A stretch of 64,000 bases of DNA from Halorhabdus rudnickae (GCF_900880625.1 NZ_CAAHFB010000001.1:1922001-1986000); one strand, 5' to 3'. Shown: positions 25,182 through 33,600, numbered from the stretch's first letter. The notes: a model not told the origin generated them from the sequence alone. Program-made: numbers and translations.

Positions 25182-27893
25182 TCACTCCGCGATGTCGATG
25201 GCCGGGCGGCCGGGCTCGGCCTTTCCGGCGAGTTCCTCGGGGGCGTCTTCGGCGGAACACACGGTGACGTCGGCGTCGAATTCGCGCTCGATCAGCCAGC
25301 CGGCCCGCTGGAGTGTCGCCTCCTCGCGTTCGGGATCGAGGAACTCCTCGACGTGGCCCCGGCCGGCCAGTTCCTTCGCGTAATCGGCTGCGTCCTCGCC
25401 GTGTCGCTGGAGGTCCTCGTTTTGCATGACTGCCGGGACGACGTTCTCAGCGTCGCGGGCGACGTCCGCGACGTCGTGTTTCCAGGCGGGGGCGACCGCG
25501 AGCGTGATCTCCGCGGGCTCCTCGATACCGACCGTCTTGACGATGTCCCGGACGTCCTCGCGGGTATCCTCGATCAGGCGGCGTTCGAGGTCGTACTCGG
25601 CCGGTGCCGCCGCGTCGGGCCACTCGGCCTCGGCCAGCAGTCCCTCCCGACCGAGTTCGTCCCAGATCTCCTCGCCGACGTGGGGCGCGACCGGCGCGAG
25701 TAACTTCGTCGCCGTGACGAGGCCACTCTCGAAGGTGTCGGCATCGACAGCCGTGACCTCCCGGTAGCGGCGCAGCAGCGAGACAAGTTCCCGGACCGCC
25801 TGTAAGGCGTGGTTGAACCGGAAATCCTCATACTCCGCGGTGGCCCTGGCGGCCGTCGCCGCGATCTCGCGGTCGACGTACTCGGCGATCGCCGAATCCC
25901 CCGCGGATGCGTCCGCTGCAGTCGTCACCTCACCCGCTGCATGCTCCACGGCCAGCGTATAGAGGTTCTGCAGGAAGTCGTGGGCCGACCGGACGCCCTC
26001 GGCGCTCCAGGCGAACTCTTTCTCGGGCTGGGCGGCCTCCATGATAAACAGCCTGGCAGTGTCGGCCCCGTACTCCTCGATGATCCGCTGGGGCGAGACG
26101 CCGTTTCCACGGCTCTTTGACATTTTGTTGCCGTCTTCGCCCAGCACCATCCCCTGGTTGGTGAGGTTCTCGAAGGGCTCGCGGACCCCCTCCAGTAGGT
26201 CGACATCGTCGAGCACCTTCGTGAAAAAGCGCGCATAGAGCAGGTGCATCACGGCGTGTTCGATCCCGCCGACGTACTGATCGACAGGCATCCACTCGGA
26301 AGCGCGTTCAGTGTCGAAGGGTGCGTCCTCCAGGCCCGGAGAAACGTACCGCAGGAAGTACCACGACGAACCGATGAAGGTGTCCATCGTGTCGGTCTCT
26401 CGTTGGGCAGGTCCACCGCACTCGGGACAGGAGACGTGCTTCCACTCCTCGGCGGCGTCGAGGGGATTGCCAGTCGTGTGGACGAATTCCGGCAGTTCGA
26501 CCGGGAGGTCCTCCTCGGGGACGGGCACTGCACCGCAGTCGTCACACCAGACCATCGGGATCGGCGTCCCCCAGTACCGCTGCCGGGAGATGCCCCAGTC
26601 CCGCAGGTTGTACTCCGTTCGATGCTCGCCATCGAAGACCTCGACGAAGCGCTCGCGGGCCTCAGCGCTCGTGAGGCCGTCGAACGGTTCGGGAGCGACG
26701 CGAGCGTCTTCGACAGCCGAGTGGTCGAGGACGCCGTCCTCCGTGTAGGCTGCCTCCTGAACGTCGATGTCCTCGGGATCGACGTCTGCGTCCGCCGCGG
26801 GTTCGACGACCTGTCGGATCTCGATATCGTGGGCCGTCGCGAACTCGTGGTCGCGGTCGTCGTGGGCCGGGACCGCATAGAGCGCGCCGGTCCCGATGTC
26901 GGTCAGGACGTAGTCGGCGACGTAGACCGGGATCTCCTCGCCCGTGGCGGGATTGATCGCGTACTCGCCGGTGAACACGCCCGAAGTCACGTCGAGGTCG
27001 TCCTCGTCAGCGGCCGCGGCCATCTCGACGTACTCGGCGACCTCGTCGTTCTCGGCGGCGATCTCCTGGGCGACGGGGTGACCGGGTGCGAGAGAGAAAT
27101 ACGTCGCCCCGTAGATCGTATCGAGGCGGGTCGTGAAGATGTCGACCTCGCCGTAGCCGGAAATCTCGAAGGCGACGCTCGCGCCCTCCTGTTTGCCGAT
27201 CCAGTTACGCTGCATCTCCCGAACGTTGTTGGGCCACCCCTCCAGATCGTCTAAGGCCTCGTAGAGTTCCTCGGCATAGTCGGTGATCGTGAGGAACCAC
27301 TGATCCATTTCGCGGGTCTCGATCGGCGTGTCACAGCGCCAGCACAGTTCGTCTTCACCCTCGACCTGCTCGTCCGCGAGGACAGTCTCGCAGGAGGGAC
27401 ACCAGTTCAATTCGGCGGCCTGGCGTTCGACCAGGCCTTCCTCGTGGAAGCGCTCGAACAGCCACTGATTCCAGCGATAGTAGTCGGGATCGCAGGTCGC
27501 TACTTCGCGTTCCCAGTCGTAGCCAAAGCCCATCCGGGTGAGTTGCTCGCGCATCGAGTCGATACAGGAAAGCGTCCAGTCCCGGGGATTGGTGTCGCGT
27601 TCCTCGGCGGCGTTCTCCGCGGGAAGACCGAACGAGTCCCAGCCCATCGGATGGAGCACCTCCTCGCCGCGCATGCGCTCGAAGCGGGCGAACGCGTCGG
27701 TGATCGTGTAGTTGCGGACGTGGCCCATGTGGAGGTTCCCCGACGTGTAGGGGAACATCGCCAGGACGTACGCCGGGTCCTCGGCGTCATCCGGGATGCG
27801 GAAAACGTCCGCCTCCGCCCATGCGTCCTGCCAGGCGGGTTCGATCGCCTCGTGATCGAACCCGCGTTCGCGCTGGTCGCTCTCTGTGGCCAT
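25182..27893 (-). CDS. leuS: Leucyl-tRNA synthetase
   Basis: 903 residues from ATG 27893 (MATESDQRERGFDHEAIEPA). Class I signatures are HMGH (residues 55-58) and KMSKS (about 590). The CP1 editing domain (VFTGEYAINPATGEEIPVYV) comes before the KMSKS loop, and the enzyme is of the bacterial-like type. The zinc-binding part has CPSC and CWRC. A long upstream open frame is an artefact: the TATA-like GGTATAGC near 27921-27928 supports this start and a leaderless mRNA. Confidence 0.96.
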   Translation of the reverse strand: MATESDQRERGFDHEAIEPAWQDAWAEADVFRIPDDAEDPAYVLAMFPYTSGNLHMGHVRNYTITDAFARFERMRGEEVLHPMGWDSFGLPAENAAEERDTNPRDWTLSCIDSMREQLTRMGFGYDWEREVATCDPDYYRWNQWLFERFHEEGLVERQAAELNWCPSCETVLADEQVEGEDELCWRCDTPIETREMDQWFLTITDYAEELYEALDDLEGWPNNVREMQRNWIGKQEGASVAFEISGYGEVDIFTTRLDTIYGATYFSLAPGHPVAQEIAAENDEVAEYVEMAAAADEDDLDVTSGVFTGEYAINPATGEEIPVYVADYVLTDIGTGALYAVPAHDDRDHEFATAHDIEIRQVVEPAADADVDPEDIDVQEAAYTEDGVLDHSAVEDARVAPEPFDGLTSAEARERFVEVFDGEHRTEYNLRDWGISRQRYWGTPIPMVWCDDCGAVPVPEEDLPVELPEFVHTTGNPLDAAEEWKHVSCPECGGPAQRETDTMDTFIGSSWYFLRYVSPGLEDAPFDTERASEWMPVDQYVGGIEHAVMHLLYARFFTKVLDDVDLLEGVREPFENLTNQGMVLGEDGNKMSKSRGNGVSPQRIIEEYGADTARLFIMEAAQPEKEFAWSAEGVRSAHDFLQNLYTLAVEHAAGEVTTAADASAGDSAIAEYVDREIAATAARATAEYEDFRFNHALQAVRELVSLLRRYREVTAVDADTFESGLVTATKLLAPVAPHVGEEIWDELGREGLLAEAEWPDAAAPAEYDLERRLIEDTREDVRDIVKTVGIEEPAEITLAVAPAWKHDVADVARDAENVVPAVMQNEDLQRHGEDAADYAKELAGRGHVEEFLDPEREEATLQRAGWLIEREFDADVTVCSAEDAPEELAGKAEPGRPAIDIAE

Positions 27894-28384
27894 CTTGGCC
27901 CCATCTGAGAGAGCGACACTGCTATACCTTTCTCTTCGGGGGGAAGTCCTCGTGCCGCCACGAGAGCAGGCGATGAGAGGGCGCTGAAGGACGGCCATCC
28001 CCGTGGCCAGACTCGATAGCTTCGGCAGTGGGTTCGAGGAGGCATCGAACAGGGCTGAGGATAAAGGGGCCGAAGACGGCCCGCCCGACCACAGGTCGGG
28101 TGCGGGCGGCGGAGACGGCATCACGGCAACACTGATCGGCGTGGTGGGGATTCCCCGAAGAGATCTAATTCGTCCGGTTCAGTGGTCGGAAACGACTGTT
28201 CGGCGCGGTCGCTCTCGGCGTCGCTGTCCAGTGGCTGCTCGGCCGAGTGCGTGAGTGACTCGTCCCCGTGTGAATGGATCTCGAGTGGAAACGAAGGGGT
28301 TGTGGTGAGTGGGATCGCCCGACCTAGCGGTCGGACGACGAGTCGTAACGTATTTGACTTCGACTCGGTTACTCTCGGATACGT
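27894..28384. other. Intergenic region between leuS and tRNA-His
   Basis: No convincing gene. It holds the leuS promoter at its left end, a run that reads RLFGAVALGVAVQWLLGR without a usable start codon (about 28194-28257), and an ORB-like G-rich element at 28283-28307. A weak promoter for the tRNA (GTATTTGA, about 28348) is near the right end. Confidence 0.5.
28283..28307 (+). other. ORB-like element upstream of tRNA-His
   Basis: GTGGAAACGAAGGGGTTGTG matches the core of the origin boxes at 49022 and 52761 (GAAACRAAGGGG plus a G/T-rich tail). It is 20 kb from the origin. A related sequence, AACGAAGGGGTTGT, is on the opposite strand at 28944-28965, beyond the tRNA. Confidence 0.45.
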
Positions 28385-28458
28385 GTCCGGGTTAGGGTAG
28401 TGGACTATCCTTCAGCCTTGTGGAGGCTGAGACGCGGGTTCAATTCTCGCACCCGGAC
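28385..28458 (+). tRNA. tRNA-His (anticodon GTG) with encoded G-1
   Basis: The anticodon arm CAGCC-TTGTGGA-GGCTG gives anticodon GTG. The T arm GCGGG-TTCAATT-CTCGC is complete. The acceptor stem pairs TCCGGGT with ACCCGGA, leaving G at 28385 opposite C at 28458: this is the G-1:C73 pair required by HisRS, here encoded in the DNA. CCA is not encoded. Confidence 0.93.
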
Positions 28459-29358
28459 CTTCTGGCGACGAACGGATATGAGAAGTCGCGCCCACGGACA
28501 AAGAAGTGGCGAGCGAACGTCCGAAGCGACCGGAGTCAGCTGCTCACTCTGGCCGGAGACGCCCACACAGTCGTACGGACTGCGGTACTTTCGAGAAAAG
28601 ACTATCGAACCAGACGAGACATATTCATTGAAACGTGCGTGTTGTGGGGGGGTAGGGGTGAGCAACACGCTTCGTGCAGTGGGCCCGTGCCTCTGACGGC
28701 CCTCTCCAAAGCGAGGGGGATGACAATCGACGACGGACAGCGACAGCGTGTCGATCGCACGGATCAAGTCCGCGCGTCGGTACTGCCGCGATAGTCACAT
28801 CGCCTGACCGGTACGGGACACCCGGTCAAATATCATGAGTGATGGAAGCCACCTAAATCGTCATGCGCGTTTTCAGAATCGCTAACTGGTAGTAAATGAG
28901 CAGGTCGAACAAAATGCGTGAACGTGTCGTTCGTGAGGTGAAAGGACAACCCCTTCGTTCTCAAATTATTCCAGTCATGCCGAGCCAGAAACAGCCGAAA
29001 AGAGCTTCAAAGATTCGCAATATTGTGGAAGTCGCTAAACGAATACTGCGGGCAGTACGTTCGTAAAGATATTCGCCACCACGGTGGTGACGAATTCCTT
29101 CAGTTTGTTACGGCCGGGAGTATAATCACGACCTCAGAAGCGGAATATGCAGTATATGGATACGAGCACCAGGTGAACTCGATCGCCGTCGTCTAAAATA
29201 TGAAGCTCTTTCGCGGAAAGGCATTTTTATTGTCAATAACAACCTATAGTAATCTGTTTGAAAAATTTCATTCGAGAGTAAGCTAGATCGTAATACGTCG
29301 ATAAATCGTCTTGTCGTGGCGAAAATTCGTTTTGAGATTACATATTCGACTCGTGGAG
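28459..29358. other. AT-rich region of about 0.9 kb with gene debris
   Basis: GC content falls well below the window average, especially from 28820 on. No intact gene is convincing. A frame without start codon, 28942-29196, reads smoothly for 84 codons (SRKELQRFAILWKSLNEYCG, DEFLQFVTAGSII) and may be the end of a decayed gene. A 50-codon basic frame at 28914-29066 overlaps it in another phase and looks random. The right end carries the pilin promoter. Confidence 0.5.
28942..29196 (+). pseudogene. Possible 3' fragment of a decayed gene
   Basis: An 84-codon stretch open after TGA at 28939, with no ATG, GTG or TTG start of good context, ending at TAA 29194. It contains WKSLNEYCGQYVRKDIRHHG and SEAEYAVYGYEHQVNSIAV, which look like real protein sequence. 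The family is not recognised. The AT-rich surroundings suggest acquired DNA. Confidence 0.3.
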
Positions 29359-29366
29359 TTTATATA
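29359..29366 (+). promoter_or_regulatory. TATA box of the pilin gene
   Basis: TTTATATA lies about 25-30 bp before the paired ATG codons at 29388 and 29391, which predicts a leaderless transcript. Confidence 0.65.
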
Positions 29367-29390
29367 TGACCAAGATTACTGTCGGAAATG

Positions 29391-29855
29391 ATGGTACTCA
29401 AGAGATTGGAAGGTAATGACGAACGGGGCTTGTCGCCGGTCATCAGCGTGATTCTGATGGTTGCGATTACGGTGATCCTCGCTGCGGTGATCGCGGGGTT
29501 CGTAATGAACAAAGGGCCGTCGAACAGCGGGCCTGACAGGGTGGAGTTCCGGTACGAAAACTCCACAGGCTGGCTCAGTATCACGCACGACGGTGGAGAG
29601 GCCCTGAAGCTATCGGAATACAGAGTTGTCGTGGATATGGGCGCGTTTACGCGGGATGCAATGATGGACGAGCACTACAGCGGCGATACAATGACTGCCG
29701 GTGACCAGTGGAACATCGATTATACGGGTACAGCTTCGCCCTCCGATAGTCATCTGGGCTCCACCCTCAATGCCGGATCCATTGAAGAGGTCCGTATCGT
29801 CTGGGAGCCCCCCGACAGCGATCGAACGCAGGTCATCGATACCTGGACACCGTAA
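29391..29855 (+). CDS. Type IV pilin (archaeal PilA-like)
   Basis: 154 residues from the second of two adjacent ATGs. The N-terminus MVLKRLEGNDERG is a class III prepilin signal, cleaved after the Gly, followed by LSPVISVILMVAITVILAAV, the hydrophobic polymerisation helix of archaeal pilins (DUF1628-type N-terminus). The rest is an acidic beta-rich head with two short repeats of Asp/Ser. PibD (10093) would process it. No pilus ATPase or membrane platform gene is nearby, so it may be an orphan minor pilin or adhesin. Confidence 0.85.
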   Translation: MVLKRLEGNDERGLSPVISVILMVAITVILAAVIAGFVMNKGPSNSGPDRVEFRYENSTGWLSITHDGGEALKLSEYRVVVDMGAFTRDAMMDEHYSGDTMTAGDQWNIDYTGTASPSDSHLGSTLNAGSIEEVRIVWEPPDSDRTQVIDTWTP

Positions 29856-29931
29856 CGAGTGTCGAGCTACCGTCCTCGTCGACACGCCTCCGAGACGTTT
29901 TTTCCCCTCGGGAGCACGCTATCATACTGAC

Positions 29932-30042
29932 GTGGCGATCAGCGACAAAATCTACAACAAGAACCACCGTCAGCTCGTCTCCCAGCTGAAGAAGTTCGTT
30001 CCCAAGAATTCCGCAGTATTACATAAGGAAATGTTTTCATGA
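29932..30042 (+). pseudogene. Truncated copy of the gene at 30514
   Basis: From GTG 29932 it reads MAISDKIYNKNHRQLVSQLK and then loses similarity and stops at 30042. The first 22 codons match the intact gene at 30514 (MAITDKIYVKNHRQLVSQLE). The match extends upstream as TCCGAGACG followed by a T-rich run. It is a partial duplication of the 5' end with its promoter region. A product of 36 residues could be made. Confidence 0.8.
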
Positions 30043-30063
30043 CAGTTGAGGACGACAATAGAT

Positions 30064-30340
30064 ATGAGATCGCTGAAAGACACCGTGCTTTCGAATCTCG
30101 CCGGTGCGATGGTGGCTCTGTGTGTTCGCTATCGCCCTCCTTTCCGGGGAAGGATTGGCCCGCAGCACGCTGCCCAATATGGCCTACATCGGATTGGTGC
30201 TGATCCCGACCGTTCTCTACTTCCGTTGGCCGACGCTTCAACGGTGGAGCGTCCGGTATCGGGCACAAGAGGATGGGAAGCCGTCAACCGCCGAAGTACA
30301 GGCATATAGGGCACTCAGGGCCAACAGTGGCTTCGTCTGA
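30064..30340 (+). pseudogene. Small membrane-protein gene with apparent frameshift
   Basis: ATG 30064 opens MRSLKDTVLSNLAGAMVALC; the continuation with coding character is one frame over (FAIALLSGEGLARS, MAYIGLVLIPTVLYFRW, QRWSVRYRAQEDGKPSTAEV), ending at TGA 30338. Joined, they give about 90 residues with two TM segments and a soluble tail. The shift occurs near GGTGGCTCTGTG (30111-30122). A GTG at 30104 could start the second part on its own. Real mutation and sequencing error are both possible. Confidence 0.45.
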
Positions 30341-30513
30341 AGTGGTGAGATACTGCCGGCGATACTTCCGGAAAGCTATTCGCCGTCACAGGGTGGCAAT
30401 TTTCGTCGCTATCCTATCATCGGCAGTATTTCTTGCAGGGAGGACGTCGGCGACCGGACAGCGCTCGTGTTTCCGAGACGCTTTTGCCCGGCACTCTCCT
30501 TCGTTCAGTCGTC

Positions 30514-30966
30514 GTGGCGATCACCGACAAGATCTACGTCAAGAACCACCGCCAGCTCGTCTCCCAACTGGAGACGTCCTTCCCGAAGAGTGCCTTCTCC
30601 GGCGCGACACTGGATGTCCTCTTTCACGGGGAGAACCTGGCGAAGGTAGACGACGCCACCCAGGATCGGATCCTCGATTTCGCCGAGGACTTCATGGACT
30701 GTGACTGCGAGTCAGCCCCCCATTGTGGCCATCCCGAGGAGAAGTTCGTCCGGTACCTCCTGGAGTTGCGCGCCGGGGGGCTGGGCCCGGACGCCATCGT
30801 CGACGTGATGGGCGACGACTACATGCTGTATGCCTATCCCGGCGACGTACTCTCTTTTCTTGATAACGCTGTCCGGACGCTGGAAGCCGTCGAATCGCTG
30901 GCGGACGTGGAAGGCGAGACCGACGTCGCCAGACAGGCACAGAACAGACGCGAACAGCTACTCTAG
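30514..30966 (+). CDS. Haloarchaeal conserved protein (MAITDKIYVKNHRQLVSQLE family, possibly DUF5814)
   Basis: 150 residues from GTG 30514; the start is supported by the truncated duplicate that begins at the same codon. A Cys/His cluster CDCESAPHCGHPEEK near residue 70 may bind metal. HPEEKFVRYLLELRAGGLGP and DDYMLYAYPGDVLSFLDNAV are conserved. In related genomes this domain occurs alone or next to helicase-type proteins, as far as I recall; the DUF number is uncertain. Function unknown. Confidence 0.75.
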   Translation: MAITDKIYVKNHRQLVSQLETSFPKSAFSGATLDVLFHGENLAKVDDATQDRILDFAEDFMDCDCESAPHCGHPEEKFVRYLLELRAGGLGPDAIVDVMGDDYMLYAYPGDVLSFLDNAVRTLEAVESLADVEGETDVARQAQNRREQLL

Positions 30967-30984
30967 AAGACGACCGGAAAGACG

Positions 30985-31416
30985 CTACAGCGTCTCTTCG
31001 AACTCGCCGATACGGTAAGCCGATTCCTCATCTTCCTCTGTGCCGTCCAGATCCTCGAGCTGGATGATGTCCTCGTCGTCGCCGTTGACTTCCTCGCGGA
31101 GTTTCGTCACGTAGCGCTTGTACTCTTCGAGTTGCTCACGGAGGTGATCCGATTCGAGTTCGAGGCGCTCGTGCTCGCGGATGAACGACTTCGGGACCTC
31201 GACCTGCGGGGGGAAGGTCTCGTCGTCGCTCTCGGCCCCACCGTTGAGTTCGTGCTCGGGGACGACCTCGACCTTGCCGTTGTGATCGACGAGCATGTCG
31301 ACGTAATCCCGAAAGACAGCCGACAGCGAGATATCACGCTCTTCGGCGATCTCCCGCAAGGTCTCGAATTTCTCCTCGCTGACCCGAAAAGAGATCGTTT
31401 TGTTCTTGTTACTCAT
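30985..31416 (-). CDS. Ribbon-helix-helix plus coiled-coil protein beside the RPA operon
   Basis: 143 residues from MSNKNKTISFRVSEEKFETL. The N-terminal 45 residues look like a CopG/MetJ-type ribbon-helix-helix (TISFRVSEEKFETLREIAEE, SLSAVFRDYVDML). A coiled coil follows (HERLELESDHLREQLEEYKR) and the tail is very acidic. An ATTAAG box at 31445-31450 lies about 31 bp upstream. It is probably a DNA-binding regulator or architectural protein. Its position next to rpap-rpa suggests a link with ssDNA metabolism, but it has its own promoter. Confidence 0.7.
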   Translation of the reverse strand: MSNKNKTISFRVSEEKFETLREIAEERDISLSAVFRDYVDMLVDHNGKVEVVPEHELNGGAESDDETFPPQVEVPKSFIREHERLELESDHLREQLEEYKRYVTKLREEVNGDDEDIIQLEDLDGTEEDEESAYRIGEFEETL

Positions 31417-31521
31417 CGTTGGCGGACGATCGTTCGTCCAGCTACTTAATGATTTGTCAGACAACGCTTCAACGGCCAAAACGTGCCCGAGCTGCCGGAA
31501 AACGGGCGGCGCCGAAGCGGA

Positions 31522-32136
31522 TCAGACGTCGGATTCTGCCGTCTCCGCTTGGAGACTCTCCAGGGCCTCGACGGCCAGCCGCTGGTAATTCTCCATTACC
31601 GGCTCGTACTCCTCGTGTGCCATTCGAACGTACTCGTCGGGGGCGAACTCGTCCTGAGTCGGGTCGGCCTCGCGATAGCCCTGGGCGCGTTCGAGCGTCC
31701 GTTCGGCCGTCTCGACGACCCAGCGGTCGCGCGTCCCCTCGTTGACAGGGGTGATCGACTCGGGCCTGATCGAGACGTTGACCTCGCCGTCGTCAGTCTC
31801 GTAGGTCCGGGGCTTGCCGACCACGGAGACGTACGCGGGCGGTTCGAGTTCCCGCAGCATCGAGGCAGCATCGGGCTGGTACTGCCCGGCGTACATGAAG
31901 AATGTGTCGCCGTTGGGATCGACGACCCGCCCCTGCCAGTACTCGCTGTCCTCGCCGACGTCCTCGGTCTCGGTCAGCGTCCCGACGACGAACACGCGGT
32001 TGGCGCGCTCGCCCGTCGGAAGGAGGACGTACACCGGCGCGCGCTCGTCGTCGCTCTCTTTGAACGTATACATCGCGTCGTTGAACTCGCCGGCAAAGAC
32101 CCGACGGGCGACTTCGCGAGTTGGCGTCGCCGCCAT
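31522..32136 (-). CDS. RPA-associated protein (RPAP, COG3390)
   Basis: 204 residues from MAATPTREVARRVFAGEFND. VLLPTGERANRVFVVGTLTE and VVDPNGDTFFMYAGQYQPDA form an OB-like fold characteristic of haloarchaeal RPAPs, which interact with their cognate RPA. Its start codon overlaps the rpa stop codon by one base (TAATG), so translation is coupled. In Haloferax volcanii the rpa3-rpap3 pair has the same order. The C-terminus is helical. Confidence 0.88.
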   Translation of the reverse strand: MAATPTREVARRVFAGEFNDAMYTFKESDDERAPVYVLLPTGERANRVFVVGTLTETEDVGEDSEYWQGRVVDPNGDTFFMYAGQYQPDAASMLRELEPPAYVSVVGKPRTYETDDGEVNVSIRPESITPVNEGTRDRWVVETAERTLERAQGYREADPTQDEFAPDEYVRMAHEEYEPVMENYQRLAVEALESLQAETAESDV

Positions 32137-33071
32137 TATATCGACCTCGCCTTGATGAGAGCAGCTTCAGGATCGATCGCTTCGGTCAGCGTCTCGACCT
32201 CGTCGGCCAGCAGGTACCGCCCGAAGGTCGGCCCCTCGACGCGATAGTACCGCCCCATGATCGTCCCCTGCATCTCTTCTTCGACGACGCTCGTATCGAG
32301 GGCGTCCATCGCCATGTCCTTGGCCTCCGCTAAGGTCACGCCGGTGAGGTTCTCGGTCGCCTCTTGATCGAAGATGACCTCCGTGACCTCCTCGCCGTCG
32401 TCGAGTACGCCCTTGATCCGGAGGTCGAACTCGCCCTCGACCTCGCCGTGTTCGGAACAGCGGCCGTTCTGGAGGACGCGCGTACAGTCCTCGTCGGGAC
32501 AGCGCTTGATCAGCCCGCTGCCGCTCTGGATGTCGACCAAGGCCCCCTCGACTTCGAGGGCGTCGTCGCCGACTTCGATCTCCTCGTCGGCCTCCTCGAT
32601 GACAGTCGTCCGGTTGAGTTTGACCGAGAACCGTCCCTGGTACTCGTCGGTGACGACGTTCCGGAGGTGGTAGGTCTCGCCCTCTGTGAGTTCGGGAAGG
32701 TCCGATTTCGACCACTTGGTGAACTTGATCGTCCCGGTCGCGTCGCCCAGCAGACCGACCTGCGCGACGGCGTCGCTCCGGGGATCCCACAACTCGACGA
32801 CTTTTGCCGTCATGTCCACCCACTCTTCGGGTGCGTCGACGTCGGCGGCCTGAACCGTCTCGTTGCCGCTCGAACCGCCGCCGATGTCCTCGCGATCCAG
32901 TCCCGCCTCGTCGAGATAGGAGTTAGTGACGCTGCGACGGGCCTCGCTGATGGGGACCTGGTACTCGTTGACCAGCGTATCGAGTCGGTCCTCGATCTCG
33001 TCGAGAGAAACGTCTAGCTGGTCGTCGAACTGCTCGTGTATCTCTTCCGCGTGGGTATGCAAATCCGTCAT
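32136..33071 (-). CDS. Replication protein A (single-stranded DNA-binding, Rpa3-like)
   Basis: 311 residues. The N-terminus is an acidic helical region. One OB fold is clear at about 85-170 (EEWVDMTAKVVELWDPRSDA, GTIKFTKWSKSDLPEL). A zinc finger CPDEDC...CSEHG sits near 215-233. This one-OB-fold plus zinc-finger plan matches Rpa3 of Haloferax rather than the three-fold Rpa1. It protects ssDNA in replication and repair. TTTAAATA around 33129-33136 (minus) is its likely promoter. Cotranscribed with rpap. Confidence 0.9.
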   Translation of the reverse strand: MTDLHTHAEEIHEQFDDQLDVSLDEIEDRLDTLVNEYQVPISEARRSVTNSYLDEAGLDREDIGGGSSGNETVQAADVDAPEEWVDMTAKVVELWDPRSDAVAQVGLLGDATGTIKFTKWSKSDLPELTEGETYHLRNVVTDEYQGRFSVKLNRTTVIEEADEEIEVGDDALEVEGALVDIQSGSGLIKRCPDEDCTRVLQNGRCSEHGEVEGEFDLRIKGVLDDGEEVTEVIFDQEATENLTGVTLAEAKDMAMDALDTSVVEEEMQGTIMGRYYRVEGPTFGRYLLADEVETLTEAIDPEAALIKARSI

Positions 33072-33235
33072 AGCTGTGCTGTCTCCGCGTGTTTTCGATG
33101 GGAGACATCCACTGGTAGGTCGTCCTCCTATTTAAATTACTGGCGACCGGACCGGAAGTGAAAGTCTCGACAAGACCGGGTGAAGGGCGTGTCTGTGGCG
33201 GGAAAGTTCTTGAAGCGGGAGACCGGAGAGAGCGT

Positions 33236-33523
33236 ATGGCCGAGGAGGAGGATCGACTCCCGCAGTTCGTCCGCTCGCGCCTCCAGTCGGTCGGTCGGCA
33301 GTTGGGTGAGGCGAGGCGGGCCTACGCGGACGCAAAGCGTTCGGCCCGCGCGGATCTCCCGCTCTCCGAGGACGGGCAGGCCCGAATCGTCTGTCGACGA
33401 TACGCCGAACAGCGAGCGGTCAGCGTCGACCCCGACGGACGGCCCGAATGCTTCGACCCGGAGCATCCAGATTGCCAGGGATGCGTCGAGGACATCCGTT
33501 CGGACACGATCGAGACGTGGTGA
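33236..33523 (+). CDS. Conserved haloarchaeal protein (DUF7091-like)
   Basis: 95 residues from ATG 33236 (MAEEEDRLPQFVRSRLQSVG). The second half has a conserved Cys/His-poor motif ARIVCRRYAEQRAVSVD, then PECFDPEHPDCQGCVEDI, with three Cys and one His that could bind zinc. It ends DTIETW. I recognise it as a haloarchaeal family but the DUF number is from memory. The last codons are the first unit of a downstream repeat. Confidence 0.65.
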   Translation: MAEEEDRLPQFVRSRLQSVGRQLGEARRAYADAKRSARADLPLSEDGQARIVCRRYAEQRAVSVDPDGRPECFDPEHPDCQGCVEDIRSDTIETW

Positions 33524-33600
33524 ACGGTGGGATCCGAGGGCAGTCGAGACGTATTGGGCAAGTGGAATCAGACGGACAGTCGAGACGTGGTGAGGGAGTG
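33508..33600 (+). repeat. Degenerate tandem repeat of about 35 bp that includes a gene end
   Basis: ATCGAGACGTGGTGAACGGT (from 33509), GTCGAGACGTATTGGGCAAG (from 33543) and GTCGAGACGTGGTGAGGGAG (from 33579) repeat with GTGGGATCC/GTGGAATC following each. The first unit contains the last codons and TGA of the preceding gene. Confidence 0.65.

Noticed and set aside
27894-28124. N-terminal extension of leuS by 77 codons
   Set aside because: The extension is Pro/Ser/Arg-rich, unlike LeuRS, and a TATA-like element lies just before the inner ATG.
28914-29066. 50-codon basic frame (MRERVVREVKGQPLRSQ)
   Set aside because: Strongly basic, overlaps a better frame in another phase and has no promoter; likely random in AT-rich DNA.
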